Assembly: GCA_907165275.2 (NCBI GenBank)
Contig: OU015666.1
Location: forward strand, 2,510,001-2,574,000
Length of the DNA: 64,000 nucleotides
Direction of reading: 5' to 3'
From: Zygaena filipendulae
Taxonomy: Eukaryota; Arthropoda; Insecta; Lepidoptera; Zygaenidae
This document shows positions 21,916 to 32,409 of this stretch, one piece after another. The notes beneath the pieces are model-generated. The model had not been told where the DNA came from, did no database searches, and saw only the letters and a list, made by a program, of their open reading frames with translations. The number at the start of each line of letters is the position of its first letter. Position 1 is the stretch's first letter. The position numbers and the translations under genes were made by a program.

Positions 21916-22740
21916 GACGGTCGTCAACGATGGACGATAGTGTCGCGCTTGGCGTGGAGAAAGTAGGTGGTTAGGGCATTCAGCGCGGCAGGTAGGTAGG
22001 TAGCGTGGGAATGCAAGAAGAAGTCCGATAGATTGAGACTAATTATTGCCTTCCCGGCCCGTTCCCGGTAGATAGGTACAAGTAGGTACAATTAGCGACA
22101 CTGGCCTCAGCGGTAGGTGGAAGGTGGCTCGCAGATGGTGACGACGCTGGTGCCGCGGCGGCTGCTGTAGGCAGCGGCTGGAGTACGCCTGGAGTAGTCC
22201 GGGAGTAGGCGCCTGGAACTTCAGCTGGTAGGTGCCTGGAGTACGCCGGGGGTAGTCCAGGAGTAGGCCTGGTAGGTGCCTGGAACCTGGAGCGAGGGCT
22301 TCGGTTACCATCGGCGAGTCCGTAGCTGGCTGCCTTTCCACCCCGTGAGAACCAGTGGTCGTAAGATAGTAGCGATAGTGCTTAAATAGGAATTGCAGCC
22401 AGCCAGACTAGATTAAGCGAGAAGCAGCTTAGTAGTGTGAATGTGAATGAGAACTCACCCTAGAGGGTCATCCAGCACTAGCACAGAAAAATAGTATGCG
22501 CGGTAGACTAACGGTCACAAGATCGTAGGTAGGTTGCGGTAGGTACCGTAGAATTAATTTAGACACCCGCGTGTAGCGCGGCGTGCGAGCTGCAGTCGTC
22601 TGTCCGTGCAGATTGGAATGATCGGCCGATGACGACCGGCGGCGCGGAAGCGCGGCGCGCGGAGGTATATTTGGAGATCCGTTCGCACAGGGTAGATTTA
22701 ATTTATTTTATTTTATAGTTTTGTTATTATGTTGAGAACT
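21916..22740. other. GC-rich, promoter-like region
   Basis: This is the only extended GC-rich stretch in the window. Bases 22120-22290 contain imperfect GGAGTAG/GGCGCCTGGAA repeats with TGGTAGGTGCCTGGA words. Bases 22565-22665 are rich in CpG. On the minus strand a good splice donor (AG/GTGAGT context) lies near 22455. A 5' exon and promoter of an unidentified gene is possible. The 100-codon minus ORF at 22039-22341 is a reading of the repeats and is not called. Confidence 0.3.
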
Positions 22741-23580
22741 GAGACTACAACGTTACAATAGTTATTATAATATTCTCTTTGGTGGCAAACTCAACTGAAA
22801 CCGGTGGCGCGGCGGCACGGTGGGCGACAATGAGTGGTCGAGACAATAGCCGATCAACGCATGACAATTCGAGCACTGAGTTTCGGTGCAGATGAAAGTT
22901 TCGGTCAATTTCTAGCCGAAACCGCATTAAGGCCGAAACTAGATTCATCCGAAACCGAAACCGAAATTTCGATCTGCCACTTCTTTTAAATATTAAAGTT
23001 TTCATTTATTCTTCCAAACCATACTGTTAGTAGGTAATTATTCAATAATGAAGGCCGTAAATTTTAAAATGGCTTTAGGGGCGGGCACAAAAAGTACCTA
23101 TCATATTATTTTATTGAGTGGTAATTAACAAAATCTTGATTTGAAAACTACGAATTTATTTATTTTTTGTTTTTTTTAATTGTTTATTTTAGTGGTGTTC
23201 AATGAAGAGTTTATTATTATTATATTTATTCATTTATCTATTCAACCAAATGTAGTTTTAGTTAAATAGATAAATGTATAAATATAATAATAATTCAATC
23301 ATTACAAGTACCTACCTATATATTCTAACGCAATTGCGGTTACAGTTGTAGGACGGCATAAAACAATAGATTATTCCACATTACTAAAACCTTTAAGTAA
23401 ATAAAGTAATTTAATAAAAAAATAAAAATAAAAACATCCGACGGAGTAAGTAGATGACAAACTGGATAAAGACAAAATTAAATTGAAAGAAATCCAAGCA
23501 GTAGTCATTGTAGAATCCATCGGAGATGGTGTTGTCAATCATCACTTACCAGGTTTTTGGGCTAAACCGAATTTAAAAAA
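22741..23580. other. No gene recognised; inverted repeat at 23213-23305
   Basis: Bases 22880-22985 hold repeats of CCGAAACCGAAA type, probably a mobile-element end. At 23213-23305 a TTATTATTATATTTATTCATT arm is mirrored by AATGTATAAATATAATAATA. The rest is AT-rich. Confidence 0.45.
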
Positions 23581-23857
23581 ACAATCAACTATGTGTCGGA
23601 TAACACACAGAGAAAAGATAAAATAATAGTACATAATATTAATTTACTAATAAAATACCGTTATTGTATGCATCTTAAAATAATAAAAGAGATATTTTAG
23701 TAGGTAACAAATTTTATTTAGCAATACACAAAAAAAAATTATATTCAGGCTACATTTCAAATGAAAATAAAACGAGATGTTAAGGGTCATAAGTTAGACG
23801 TTAATACTAATCGTTCATTCCGTATGTCAGCAAAAAAAATAGCTAGTGAGCCAAGAA
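23581..23857. other. 3' flank of the 356-aa gene
   Basis: Downstream sequence of the gene at 23858, duplicated at 5158-5434. An inverted AATAAA (TTTATT at about 23712) is a candidate polyadenylation signal for the minus-strand transcript. Confidence 0.5.
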
Positions 23858-24928
23858 TCATAGTTGACACGATTCTGCAATCACCGCGGCGGATACTGGG
23901 TGTGATGGACTAAAAATTGAACGCCTCTTTAGTTCGGATGGGGCATTCTCTGAAGCTTTTGATTCCATTTTGGCACTTCGTTTCCGCTTACGAGTGACTA
24001 ATGACCTGGAACTTAATGTCGCTTGTGCTGGAATCAATGATAAATTCTTTGAGAGTGGCGATTTTGTTGAGGTTATTTTCGGAGTAACAGACGATGATCG
24101 TAATGATGGTAGTCTTGACGTTGAGTTTAATATGAATAAAGGTGGCCTTGATAATTGTAGTTTAAGTGTCGAAGGAGATGGTGGAACAACCATCTTGGAC
24201 GGTAGTCTGCTTAAAATTGATGTCACTTGCTTGCCCTTTTGCGGAAGTAAAGATTCGTACGCTGAAGGCTCTGACTTCATCGCTTCCATTTGCTTCGCTT
24301 GTAGATGTGTAGATGTACTCATATTCACTTTCATTTGAGTCCGGGCATCTAATACTTTCGGGGCTATGTATGTGGACAATGATGACTTTGATATCGACTC
24401 TATTTGCGACCGAACACCACAAGTGTTCTGGGGTATAGATTTAGACGACGGATTTCTTGATGTCGACGTCGAGCCCATCAGGGAATTAAAATTTTTCAGT
24501 GGATCTGCTAATAACGCCACTGAAGATGATGCTACCGCCCCTAACTCTGACGACGATGGCCTTACTGCTTTCCATGCTCGCGCTTCATCGTATTCGCGCA
24601 CTCTTTGTTTTATGTGGACGAACTTGCAGTGGATGTTATCGAAAAGAGACCGCTTTCTGTTGTAATTTTCATCTGTTTGTAATCTAGCCAACTCTTTTTC
24701 GAGGCGCATCATCAATTTTGAATAATCAGACGAAGGATATTTAGTTGTTCTCAACAACGACACAATCCATGTGTAAGTGCTTAACATCGCGTTAACCTCA
24801 TTGAAAAGCTTCATGTAGTGTGGGTGTGCTGAATTTAGGTCTGATTTGTATTTCTTGTACATGTTCATGTCCATTATAGGTCCATATGACTGTTTGTAAT
24901 CCTCGTTTGGATTCATATTGCACTGCAT
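23858..24928 (-). CDS. Single ELL-domain protein, divergent member (356 aa)
   Basis: The start ATG at 24926-24928 encodes MQCNMNPNEDY, aligned with the array genes. The ELL-like domain spans residues ~10-115 (KKYKSDLNSAHPHYMKLFNE ... IHCKFVHIKQRVREYDE). A Ser/Thr-rich linker follows, then a basic patch TRKRKRSAK near residue 312 that may be a nuclear localisation signal. The end SIFSPSHPVSAAVIAESCQL corresponds to residues ~351-368 of the long array genes, which continue where this one stops. It therefore looks like a relative of the long class without the Ser-rich tail, and there is no second ELL domain. A TATAAAAA on the minus strand at 24965-24972 could be its TATA box. No function is established; a nuclear protein is inferred. 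Confidence 0.8.
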   Translation of the reverse strand: MQCNMNPNEDYKQSYGPIMDMNMYKKYKSDLNSAHPHYMKLFNEVNAMLSTYTWIVSLLRTTKYPSSDYSKLMMRLEKELARLQTDENYNRKRSLFDNIHCKFVHIKQRVREYDEARAWKAVRPSSSELGAVASSSVALLADPLKNFNSLMGSTSTSRNPSSKSIPQNTCGVRSQIESISKSSLSTYIAPKVLDARTQMKVNMSTSTHLQAKQMEAMKSEPSAYESLLPQKGKQVTSILSRLPSKMVVPPSPSTLKLQLSRPPLFILNSTSRLPSLRSSSVTPKITSTKSPLSKNLSLIPAQATLSSRSLVTRKRKRSAKMESKASENAPSELKRRSIFSPSHPVSAAVIAESCQL

Positions 24929-25363
24929 CTTTGTCGAAATAAGTTAGCTGATTGCTCTTTGAAGTTTTTATAGCTTAGCTTCTTGATCTGCTTCTAATAT
25001 CAAAACGAGTTATGTATACGACTTTATTCAAGGCGTTTCTGTGGCGACTGATATAACTGAATTCCGCATAGGTTTGACACAAAATTCGATCAGTATTGAT
25101 GTTGTTTGAAATAACTTGAATTCGTAGCACACATTCACTATGTGCGATATAAACTGTCAAAAGAATATAACAAATGTTACTTAATAGAAAACACCGCACG
25201 TTCTTTTACATGATTCGTTACGTTCAACACTCAAATTGACGCGCGAGAAAGCGATGCGCTTTATATATTAAAATTTAATGTTATTAACAACTGCAATCCT
25301 TATCAGCAATAACCAAATGTTATCTACTAGTGATAAATAAATTACGGTCGTTATGTATAATTA
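24929..25363. other. Upstream region of the 356-aa gene; left border of the main array
   Basis: This region is not similar to the upstream arms of the array genes. At about 25364 (AAATAAATTATTACTAATTACG) sequence common to all array units begins, marking the array edge. Confidence 0.55.
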
Positions 25364-26721
25364 AAAATAAATTATTACTAATTACGGTCATTAGTTATCA
25401 TTAATAAATTACTAATCATTTAATACCTACCTAATAATAAATATAATTAACATTTCAGACTTACAACTTACAACTGCAGACTATTTAGCTATTCAGGGTG
25501 GTATGCGTCTGTTGGAAATCGGGGCTCGCTGACCTGTATTTTTATGACACTGGTCTACTTTTAAATGAGATGCAGATCACCACTAGGTTAGGTAAAGTTG
25601 TACTAACTGGGGCCTGGGACAGAAGAGAATATTATTATATTGTCATCCGACAGGAAAAGCACTTCCGTACTTCATAATTCGCAAAGAAGTTAAGGGATTA
25701 CTTCACCCTTTAATGGGATCGGTCTACTGCTGTCAGTCATGGTCAACTTCAGAGCAGGGTGTGGTGGCAGTCCAATGGGATCAAAAGATAATAATGTTTT
25801 CCTAAGTAAATTTTCATAACCATGGTGTCACGAGTGCATATTGCATAGTGATTAATCGTTAGCTTAACTTCGCTCAATACTTTCAAAAAAGTGCATTAAA
25901 ACAAATAAGAAGTCTGATGTTTATCTGTTAACGTTAGGTACTCGCATATCGAGACTGATTGAACTGCAAAGCTCAAATAAAATATTAGTAGGTACCATGA
26001 TATCGATAATCGGGGTAATAAAAAACAAGTGAAAAAAGATAACATGTTTTATTTAATTTATACATGATAATATGAAAGTTCAAATTTATTTACAATAATG
26101 TTAAGATACAAAATTTATCACCACTGAATAAACTACTAAACACGGTCTCAAAAACTTTTGAAAGCAGCTTGTCCATAAAATAAGGTGTAACTAAAACTTT
26201 GTTAAAGTTCGTAAGGTAATTATACGATGTAAAAATGAGAAGATGTTTGGATGGATGTGACTCAATCACACATAAACGGTTTAGCAAAATTGTGTTTTAG
26301 ATTAAACAGGCACACACACACACACACACACACAATACACATACTTTTTATCCCCTAAATCTTAAAAATATAGTAGCAAAACAATTATATCAAATACAAT
26401 AAAATCTGGACCCAATGAAATTATCTAAATTATACAAACTCAGTTTGAAATATCCACTTCGCGCATCTATAAAACAACATCATGTATATTATAATAATAT
26501 CATACATTAGCAATCTTACAGATACCCGCTGGATATTGGATGTGACGTGTTAATGTCGAACGCTTCGTCGATTACGGGGGGCATTCTTTGAAGCTCTTGA
26601 CGGTGATAATGTTTCAAGCTTAGAAGTTGATTGCGACCGATCCCTCCATTTTCACCTACTACCCACTGACCCTTGAACTTGCTGCACAAGTTTGAGCAGT
26701 GATTGGTAACGCAGATGAAAA
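25364..26721. repeat. Array unit 1: 3' flank of the long gene
   Basis: This block is repeated at about 33197-34563, 41438-42607, 54490-55847 and 62414-63771. It holds a TTAGCTATTCAGGGTGGTAT segment at ~25485, an 80-nt TTATCCCCTAAATC region, and a (CA)n tract at 26310-26335 whose length varies between units. The ORF at 26516-26758 overlapping the end of the long gene is discussed in the findings. No other gene is supported. Confidence 0.7.
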
Positions 26722-28592
26722 TTAAATTAACGGCATTGACGGTAACGTTTTTTGCCACGACACAGATGATAATGATAGCGAAGATAATTTTGACGTGGCT
26801 TGCGGGAGGATAGACGCGGACGATGGTGGCTTTGATAATGATGGCCTCGATGATGCTTGTGAGACAGGTTTGGATAATGGTGACTTCGATGATGATAATT
26901 TTGACTTTTCGTGTAAGGAAAGTGATTCGGAAGAAGATAACTTTGATGACCGTGATGATTTTGACGTATAAGTTCCTTTTGAAGGGAAGGATGTGGATGG
27001 TGGTGGCCTCGATGATACTGACTTTGACGCTGCATGTGCGTGGATAGATGTAGAAGACGATGGTCTTGCTGATAATGAAAATCTTGACGAAGACGTCGTT
27101 TGAGAGAAAGAAGTGGACGATGATGGTCTCGACAATGATGATTTTGATGTTTTGTGCCGACCACCGGAAGCGGAAGACGAAGATTTTGATGATGATGACG
27201 AACTTGACACTGATGATTTTGATTTTATGTACGAGGGTGCAGATGTAGAGGACGATGATTTTGACGATGATGAGGATCTTGCCGTAGACATGCCTTTTGA
27301 TGAGAAAGATGTGGATGAAGGCGGCCTCGATGATGATGTATTTGACTTTGGATACGGAGCGTCGGAAGTGAAAAATGATGACCTCGATGATGATGAAAAT
27401 CTTGTCGTGGATGTTGCTTGTGAAGGAAAAGATGTGGAAAATAACGGATTTAATGATAACTCTAACATTGGTTGGGAGACAGGTGTTGACGATGGTGGCA
27501 TTGATGATGATGACTTGGGATATTTCGCAATCACTCTAGCAGGAACTTGGTGTGAAGGACTAAATATCGACTGCCATTTTGATTTCGGTTCTTCATTCTC
27601 CAAAACCGTTGAAGATGATGTCAGTTCTGGTTTTTTTGAGGTAGATTGCGTCTGAGCCCATTTTCGTTTGCGAACCACAGGTAGCATTAAACTTGGTAAT
27701 GCTTGGGTTTGATCTCGCCGAATTTGTGCTGGAAGCGAAGTCGTTGATAGCGGCTCTGAAAATAATGCCTTCATAAATTTTGCTCGCCGGGGGTCGCGCG
27801 CGGATAACTGTAGCCATGACGATGGTGGCTTTGATGGCTCTGACGTAAACGCTATTGGGATAAGTCGATAAGGAATTGATGAGGATGATGCTAAACAAGA
27901 TTTCGATTTTTCTAGTGACTCGGTGTTTCGTTTCTGAAGGGAATATTTTTGCTCCGACGGTCTTAACGTCGCTTGCATATGAACTTCCCGAGTTTTTAGA
28001 GGGGCGACTAATTTTGATGTCGTTTGCAGAGGGTTCGATGTAGACGTTGATGGCCTTGACACTGCTGGCGGTAACACATGCGACGGGGCATTATCATACG
28101 TTTGTGGAGAAATAAATGTAGACGATAACGGCCCTGATGTTGATGCTGATGATGTAAAACCGCAATTTTGTAGTGCAACCGATGATCCTGCTGCTGATGA
28201 AGTCGCTGAAACTTCCGACACTGCTGACGAAAGCCCTGACACCTGTTCGCCATGCGCTTCTTCATATTCGCGCACCCTTTGCTTTATATGGAGAAACTTT
28301 TGGTGAACGTAATCAAACAAAGACCGCTGGCTCATTAGTTTATCGTCCGCTTATTGTGCTCGGTCTCGAGGTTGCTCATCAATTGAGATTCTGTGGACGG
28401 AGACGGAGCTCTTCTTAGCGATGACATGATCTGATTGTAGGTTCGCAAGCTTGCGTTTATTTCATTATAAAGACTCATGTAATACGGATGTTCTGAGTCG
28501 AGATCTGTTTTATATTGTTCGCACATTGTCGGGTTCATTATTGGACTATATAATTTTGTATAATCCTCGGCTCTGTTAATATTGCACTGCAT
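26722..28592 (-). pseudogene. Long ELL-family gene with 7-bp frameshift (unit 1)
   Basis: The ATG at 28590-28592 opens 85 codons covering most of the ELL domain. A 7-bp deletion at 28350/28351 (TATTATA, present in the other copies) then shifts the frame to a quick stop. The original frame resumes at an in-frame methionine (28333-28335, MSQRSLFDYVHQK) and is open for 537 codons to 26722. Two in-frame deletions relative to the other long copies are also present: 21 bp near 28011 and 63 bp near 27517. Codons 8 and 16 also differ (RAED, LYSP). The full protein cannot be made; a shortened product from the internal ATG, keeping half the domain plus the Ser-rich tail, is possible. The remaining coding frame is well preserved, so the lesion is recent. 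Confidence 0.85.
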
Positions 28593-28931
28593 ATTTTGAT
28601 GATGGTAGTCGTTTCAGTCAATATTAATATTACGATAAGAGTCTGCTTGCTGAAGCAAATATACTGAAGCTCAGTTTGCTTACACGCTCTTCGGATCAAA
28701 CTGATCACCACAGAATGTTGATCAAAGCGGTTTTGCGATCAAACAGTCACGTATGCCTTTAATTCGTTGTGTCCGCACACAGAATGGGTGGTTAGTCAAC
28801 ACAAACAACAACCGTCGGTGACGGATGCTGGTACCAATTTTATAAGATTGTCGTTTGTCGATCGTATAATTTTCACTTTTAATGGGTCACAGAGCTTAAA
28901 AATGCGTCGTTACATTCGAAAGTCAAAAGAG

Positions 28932-29070
28932 ACTGAAGACTATGGCGAAAATTGGGAAGTATTTATATTTGACCGCATGCCACCCAGGCAGGCGATGCAG
29001 GTAGGTACACAAAAAAATTGCAAGAGTGTAGACACAAAGGAACAATAGATTTCTTATCTATTTAGATAAG
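28932..29070 (-). promoter_or_regulatory. Promoter of the unit 1 long gene
   Basis: Inverted TCAGT initiator at 28932-28936, inverted TATAAATA at 28960-28967, and the 18-bp GATA palindrome CTTATCTATTTAGATAAG at 29053-29070. Predicted 5' leader of about 340 nt with no recognised splice sites. Confidence 0.65.
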
Positions 29071-30380
29071 GATATTCTCCAATACTTCTAGTATATTGAT
29101 ATTTCTCTCAGTTTGATATATTTCTTATCTCTAATACTTTCTGTAAATTTGAATACTATTGAACAGCCAGAATGTGAATGTGTTTTTTTTATGTGTTCGA
29201 TATGTCCAAATAAGGAAAAAATAAAATTACTCGGCGTGAGGACCGAGGCTGATGATATGAACGGGATTAAAGGGAGAACTTTGAAATAGATTTAAATTGA
29301 AATAAAACTTGGAAGATACTTTTGCGTTATTTTTTCTTCTATATTTAATACCTTAATTTATTAATTTTTGAATTGTTAGTTTTTAAATCAAAATAGGTAA
29401 ATATAATAATAATAATAATAATAATAATATCATTTATTCATCTCCACAAATTAAGTACATGAAGAGTGTTTTAATTAAGAAAAGTAGGAGATCTGGAGCC
29501 TAATCTAGGATAACCTGTATTATAGGTCTCCAGGACCCGAACTTAAAAACTATTTTTAGTAGGTACAAAATATAAAATAAAAATAAACCGGGATAGAGAC
29601 TTACAGTTCTAAGTATGAGCGTGTGCATGGGTGAATTTGTGAGAGTGATAGTGTAAGTGTGTGTGATAGGGCGGCGTGCGTCCGGTGTGTGCATGTGTGT
29701 CAGTGTGAGCATGTGTTTCTGTGTGTGCACCGAATGCTTTACTACCCACAAGTCTACCCACTCAAACATATTACCTAATTACAATCATGAAAGAAGTCCA
29801 ATGACCACTTTTGCTTTTCTTATTATCCGACAATAATTAACATAACTTCAGTGTCATCATAGTTAAGTTTATTGAGAAAATCTGTAAGTTTGTGTTTGCA
29901 TTCGTATTTGCTTAGTGAATAAAAGTTCAGTTTCTTATTTAGACTAGCTGTTCCCCGCGGTAATTTTGGAGTTCCCGCGGTAATTCCATGTAGGAACATA
30001 CCCTACGTCACTAAGGGATAATGTAGCATTCTAATGATGAATTTTTTTTTTAAATCGGTCTTGTACTTTTTGAGTTTAGACTTTAATGGTGAATGTTCAA
30101 TCCTTGCAATGACAGTTTATTGGTTGGGGAAAAAAATCGCATTTTATATGAATTTCAATTTAAATCTATTTCAAAGTTCTCCCTTTAATCCCGTTCACAT
30201 CATCAGCCTCGGTCCTCACGCCGAGTAATTTTATTTTTTCCTTATTTGGACATATCGAACACAAAAAAGAAATTCACATTCTGGCTGTTCAATAGTATTC
30301 AAATGTACAGGAAGTGGTAGAAATAAGAAATATATCGAACTAAGAGAAATATCAATATACTAGAAGTATTGGAGAATATC

Positions 30381-30518
30381 CTTATCTAAATAGATAAGAA
30401 ATCTATTGTTCTTTTGTGTCTACACTCGTTCAATTTTTTGTGTACCTACCTGCCTCGCCTGCCTGGGTGGCATGCGGTCAAATATAAATACTTTCTAATT
30501 TTCGCCATAGTCTTCAGT
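30381..30518 (+). promoter_or_regulatory. Promoter of the unit 1 short gene
   Basis: GATA palindrome CTTATCTAAATAGATAAG at 30381-30398, TATAAATA at 30483-30490 and TCAGT at 30514-30518, placing the TATA about 33 bp before the initiator A. The leader to the ATG is about 343 nt. The same three elements in the same spacing occur upstream of all main-array genes. Confidence 0.68.
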
Positions 30519-30858
30519 TCACTTGTGACTTTCGAATGTAACGACGCATTTTTAAGCTCTGTGACACATTAAAAGTGAAAATTATACGATCGACAAACGA
30601 CAATCTTATAAAATTGGTACCAGCATCCGTCACCGACGTTTGTTGTTTGTGTTGACTAACCACCCATTCTGTGTGCGGACACAACGAATTAAAGGCATAC
30701 GTGACTGTTTGACCGCAAAACCGCTTTGATCAACATTCTGTGGTGATCAGTTTGATCCGAAGAGCGTGTAAGCAAACTGAGCTTCAGTATATTTGCTTCA
30801 GCAAACAGACTCTTATCGTAATATTAATATTGACTGAAACGACTAGCATCATCAAAAT

Positions 30859-32409
30859 ATGCAGTGCAATATTAACAGAGACGAGGATTATACAAAATTA
30901 TATGGTCCAATAATGAACCCGACAATGTGCGAACAATATAAAACAGATATCGACTCAGAACATCCGTATTACATGAGTCTTTATAATGAAATTAACGCAA
31001 GATTGCGAACCTACAATCAGATCATGTCATCGCTAAGAAGAGCTCCGTCTCCGTCCACAGAATCTCAATTGATGAGCAACCTCGAGACCGAGCACAATAA
31101 TATAATAGCGGACGATAAACTAATGAGCCAGCGGTCTTTGTTTGATTACGTTCACCAAAAGTTTCTCCATATAAAGCAAAGGGTGCGCGAATATGAAGAA
31201 GCGCATGGCGAACAGGTGTCAGGGCTTTCGTCAGCAGCGTCGGGAGTTTCAGCGACTTCATCAGCAGCAGGATCATCGGTTGCACTACAAAATTGCGGTT
31301 TTACATCGTCAGCATCAACATCAGGGCCGTTATCGTCTACATTTATTTCTCTACAAACTTATAATGCCCCGTCAACGTCTACATCGATCCCTCTACAAAC
31401 GAAATCAAAATTAGGGCCATTACCGTCGCGCACAGTTGTCCCTCTTAAAACTCAGGGAGTTCATACGCTGGCGACGTCAAGACCGTCAGAGCAAAAATAT
31501 TTCCTTCAGGGACGGAACACCGAGTCGCAAGTGAAATCGAAATCTTGTTTAGCGTCATCTTCATCAATTCCTTATCGGCTTATTCCAATAACGTTCACGT
31601 CAGAGCCATCAAAGGCACCATCGTCATGGCTACAGTTATCCGCGCGTGACCCCCGGCGGGCAAAATTTACAAAGGCATTATCTTCAGAGCCGCTATCATG
31701 TACTTCGTTTCCAACACAAATTCGGCGAGGTCGACCCCAAGCACAACCAAGTTTAGTGATACCTGTGGTTCGCAAACGAAAATGGGCACAGATGCAGTCC
31801 ACATCAAAAGTACCAGAAACGACATCATCTTCAACGATTTTGGAGAATGCCGAACCGAAACCAAAACGGCAATTTGCACCGCAAAACAGTAAAAGCTCCT
31901 TGACGCAACCAACAAAACTGTCGTCGGCGACATCTGTCCTCCGCACAACTTTGGACGTTGCGCTACCCGAACCAAAAAAATCGGCATTGGTATCTAGAAA
32001 AGAATATCATTATGAGGAACTCAATAAGCCGTCTGAACCGGAGGACTTTGGAGCCATTTATAGATATATTTCTAACGATAAGACCAAAAAAATGTTCAAA
32101 AAAGCGTTCAGCATCGTATATAACGAAAACTATTTGCCGTTGCGCCAAAAGTTAGAACATACCCTAAAAGAGTACCACAGCGCTGATGAAAAGTATCGCG
32201 TTCAGAAATCTACCCAACCTCGCGATGCCATTCAATTGGAAAGAGCGAGGGCGTATCGGAAGATTATTTCGCATCGTTTGCTCAATGATAAATTTTATAA
32301 GGACGATCGCGCTCGGTACAATTACTACTATCGAAAGCTCATGTTCATAAAAGATCGGTTGAATGAGTATGCGACATTGAAAACGCGCAACCATTTGGGT
32401 ATAAAGTGA
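30859..32409 (+). CDS. Double ELL-domain protein, short class (516 aa, unit 1)
   Basis: Intact. The first occludin/ELL-like domain spans residues ~10-114 (CEQYKTD, HPYYMSLYNEIN, FDYVHQKFLHIKQRVREYE). A Ser/Thr/Pro-rich linker of ~270 residues includes a conserved block IPYRLIPITFTSEPSKAPSS (238-257), then WLQLSARDPRRAKF, and basic patches (IRRGR near 288, VRKRKW at 304-309, PKPKR at 333-337) suited to nuclear import. The second ELL-like domain is at ~395-505 (EDFGAIYRYI ... YYYRKLMFIKDRLNEY). No ELL elongation domain, signal peptide or membrane segment is present. AATAAA lies at 32544, 135 nt past the stop. It is divergent with the long gene at 26722-28592 and convergent with the one at 34564. 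By analogy with ELL it may bind elongation-complex scaffolds; that is inference. Confidence 0.88.
   Translation: MQCNINRDEDYTKLYGPIMNPTMCEQYKTDIDSEHPYYMSLYNEINARLRTYNQIMSSLRRAPSPSTESQLMSNLETEHNNIIADDKLMSQRSLFDYVHQKFLHIKQRVREYEEAHGEQVSGLSSAASGVSATSSAAGSSVALQNCGFTSSASTSGPLSSTFISLQTYNAPSTSTSIPLQTKSKLGPLPSRTVVPLKTQGVHTLATSRPSEQKYFLQGRNTESQVKSKSCLASSSSIPYRLIPITFTSEPSKAPSSWLQLSARDPRRAKFTKALSSEPLSCTSFPTQIRRGRPQAQPSLVIPVVRKRKWAQMQSTSKVPETTSSSTILENAEPKPKRQFAPQNSKSSLTQPTKLSSATSVLRTTLDVALPEPKKSALVSRKEYHYEELNKPSEPEDFGAIYRYISNDKTKKMFKKAFSIVYNENYLPLRQKLEHTLKEYHSADEKYRVQKSTQPRDAIQLERARAYRKIISHRLLNDKFYKDDRARYNYYYRKLMFIKDRLNEYATLKTRNHLGIK

Larger units (their letters stand above)
28593..30858. repeat. Palindromic intergenic region of unit 1, spacer inverted
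   Basis: 28593-29295 and 30165-30858 are inverted copies of each other: leader, promoter, GATA palindrome and an AATTACTCGGCGTGAGGACC segment. The spacer between them is in the opposite orientation to units 0, 2 and 3. The TTGCGTTATTTTTTCTTC segment lies next to the minus gene and the CTAGCTGTTCCCCGCGG Helitron end next to the plus gene. The spacer also contains an (AAT)n tract (29402-29431) and a ~290-bp unique insertion (about 29480-29770) with GT-rich sequence. No gene inside. Confidence 0.8.

Noticed and set aside
22039..22341. 100-codon minus ORF in GC-rich DNA
   Set aside because: Low-complexity reading of GGAGTAGG/CCTGG repeats, without domain or signals.
22745..23005. 86-codon minus ORF
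   Set aside because: Spans CCGAAACCGAAA repeats of mobile-element type; no recognisable protein.
29500..29769. 89-codon minus ORF in the unit 1 spacer
   Set aside because: Lies in a GT-rich insertion unique to this unit; His/Thr-rich low-complexity product.
31022..31285. 87-codon ORF starting MQPMILLLMKSLKLPTLL, antisense to the ELL domain (repeated in every copy)
   Set aside because: Antisense shadow of a strongly supported coding region, conserved only because the copies are young.
32164..32394. 76-codon minus ORF opposite the second ELL domain (repeated in each short gene)
   Set aside because: Antisense shadow; the sense frame carries the conserved domain.
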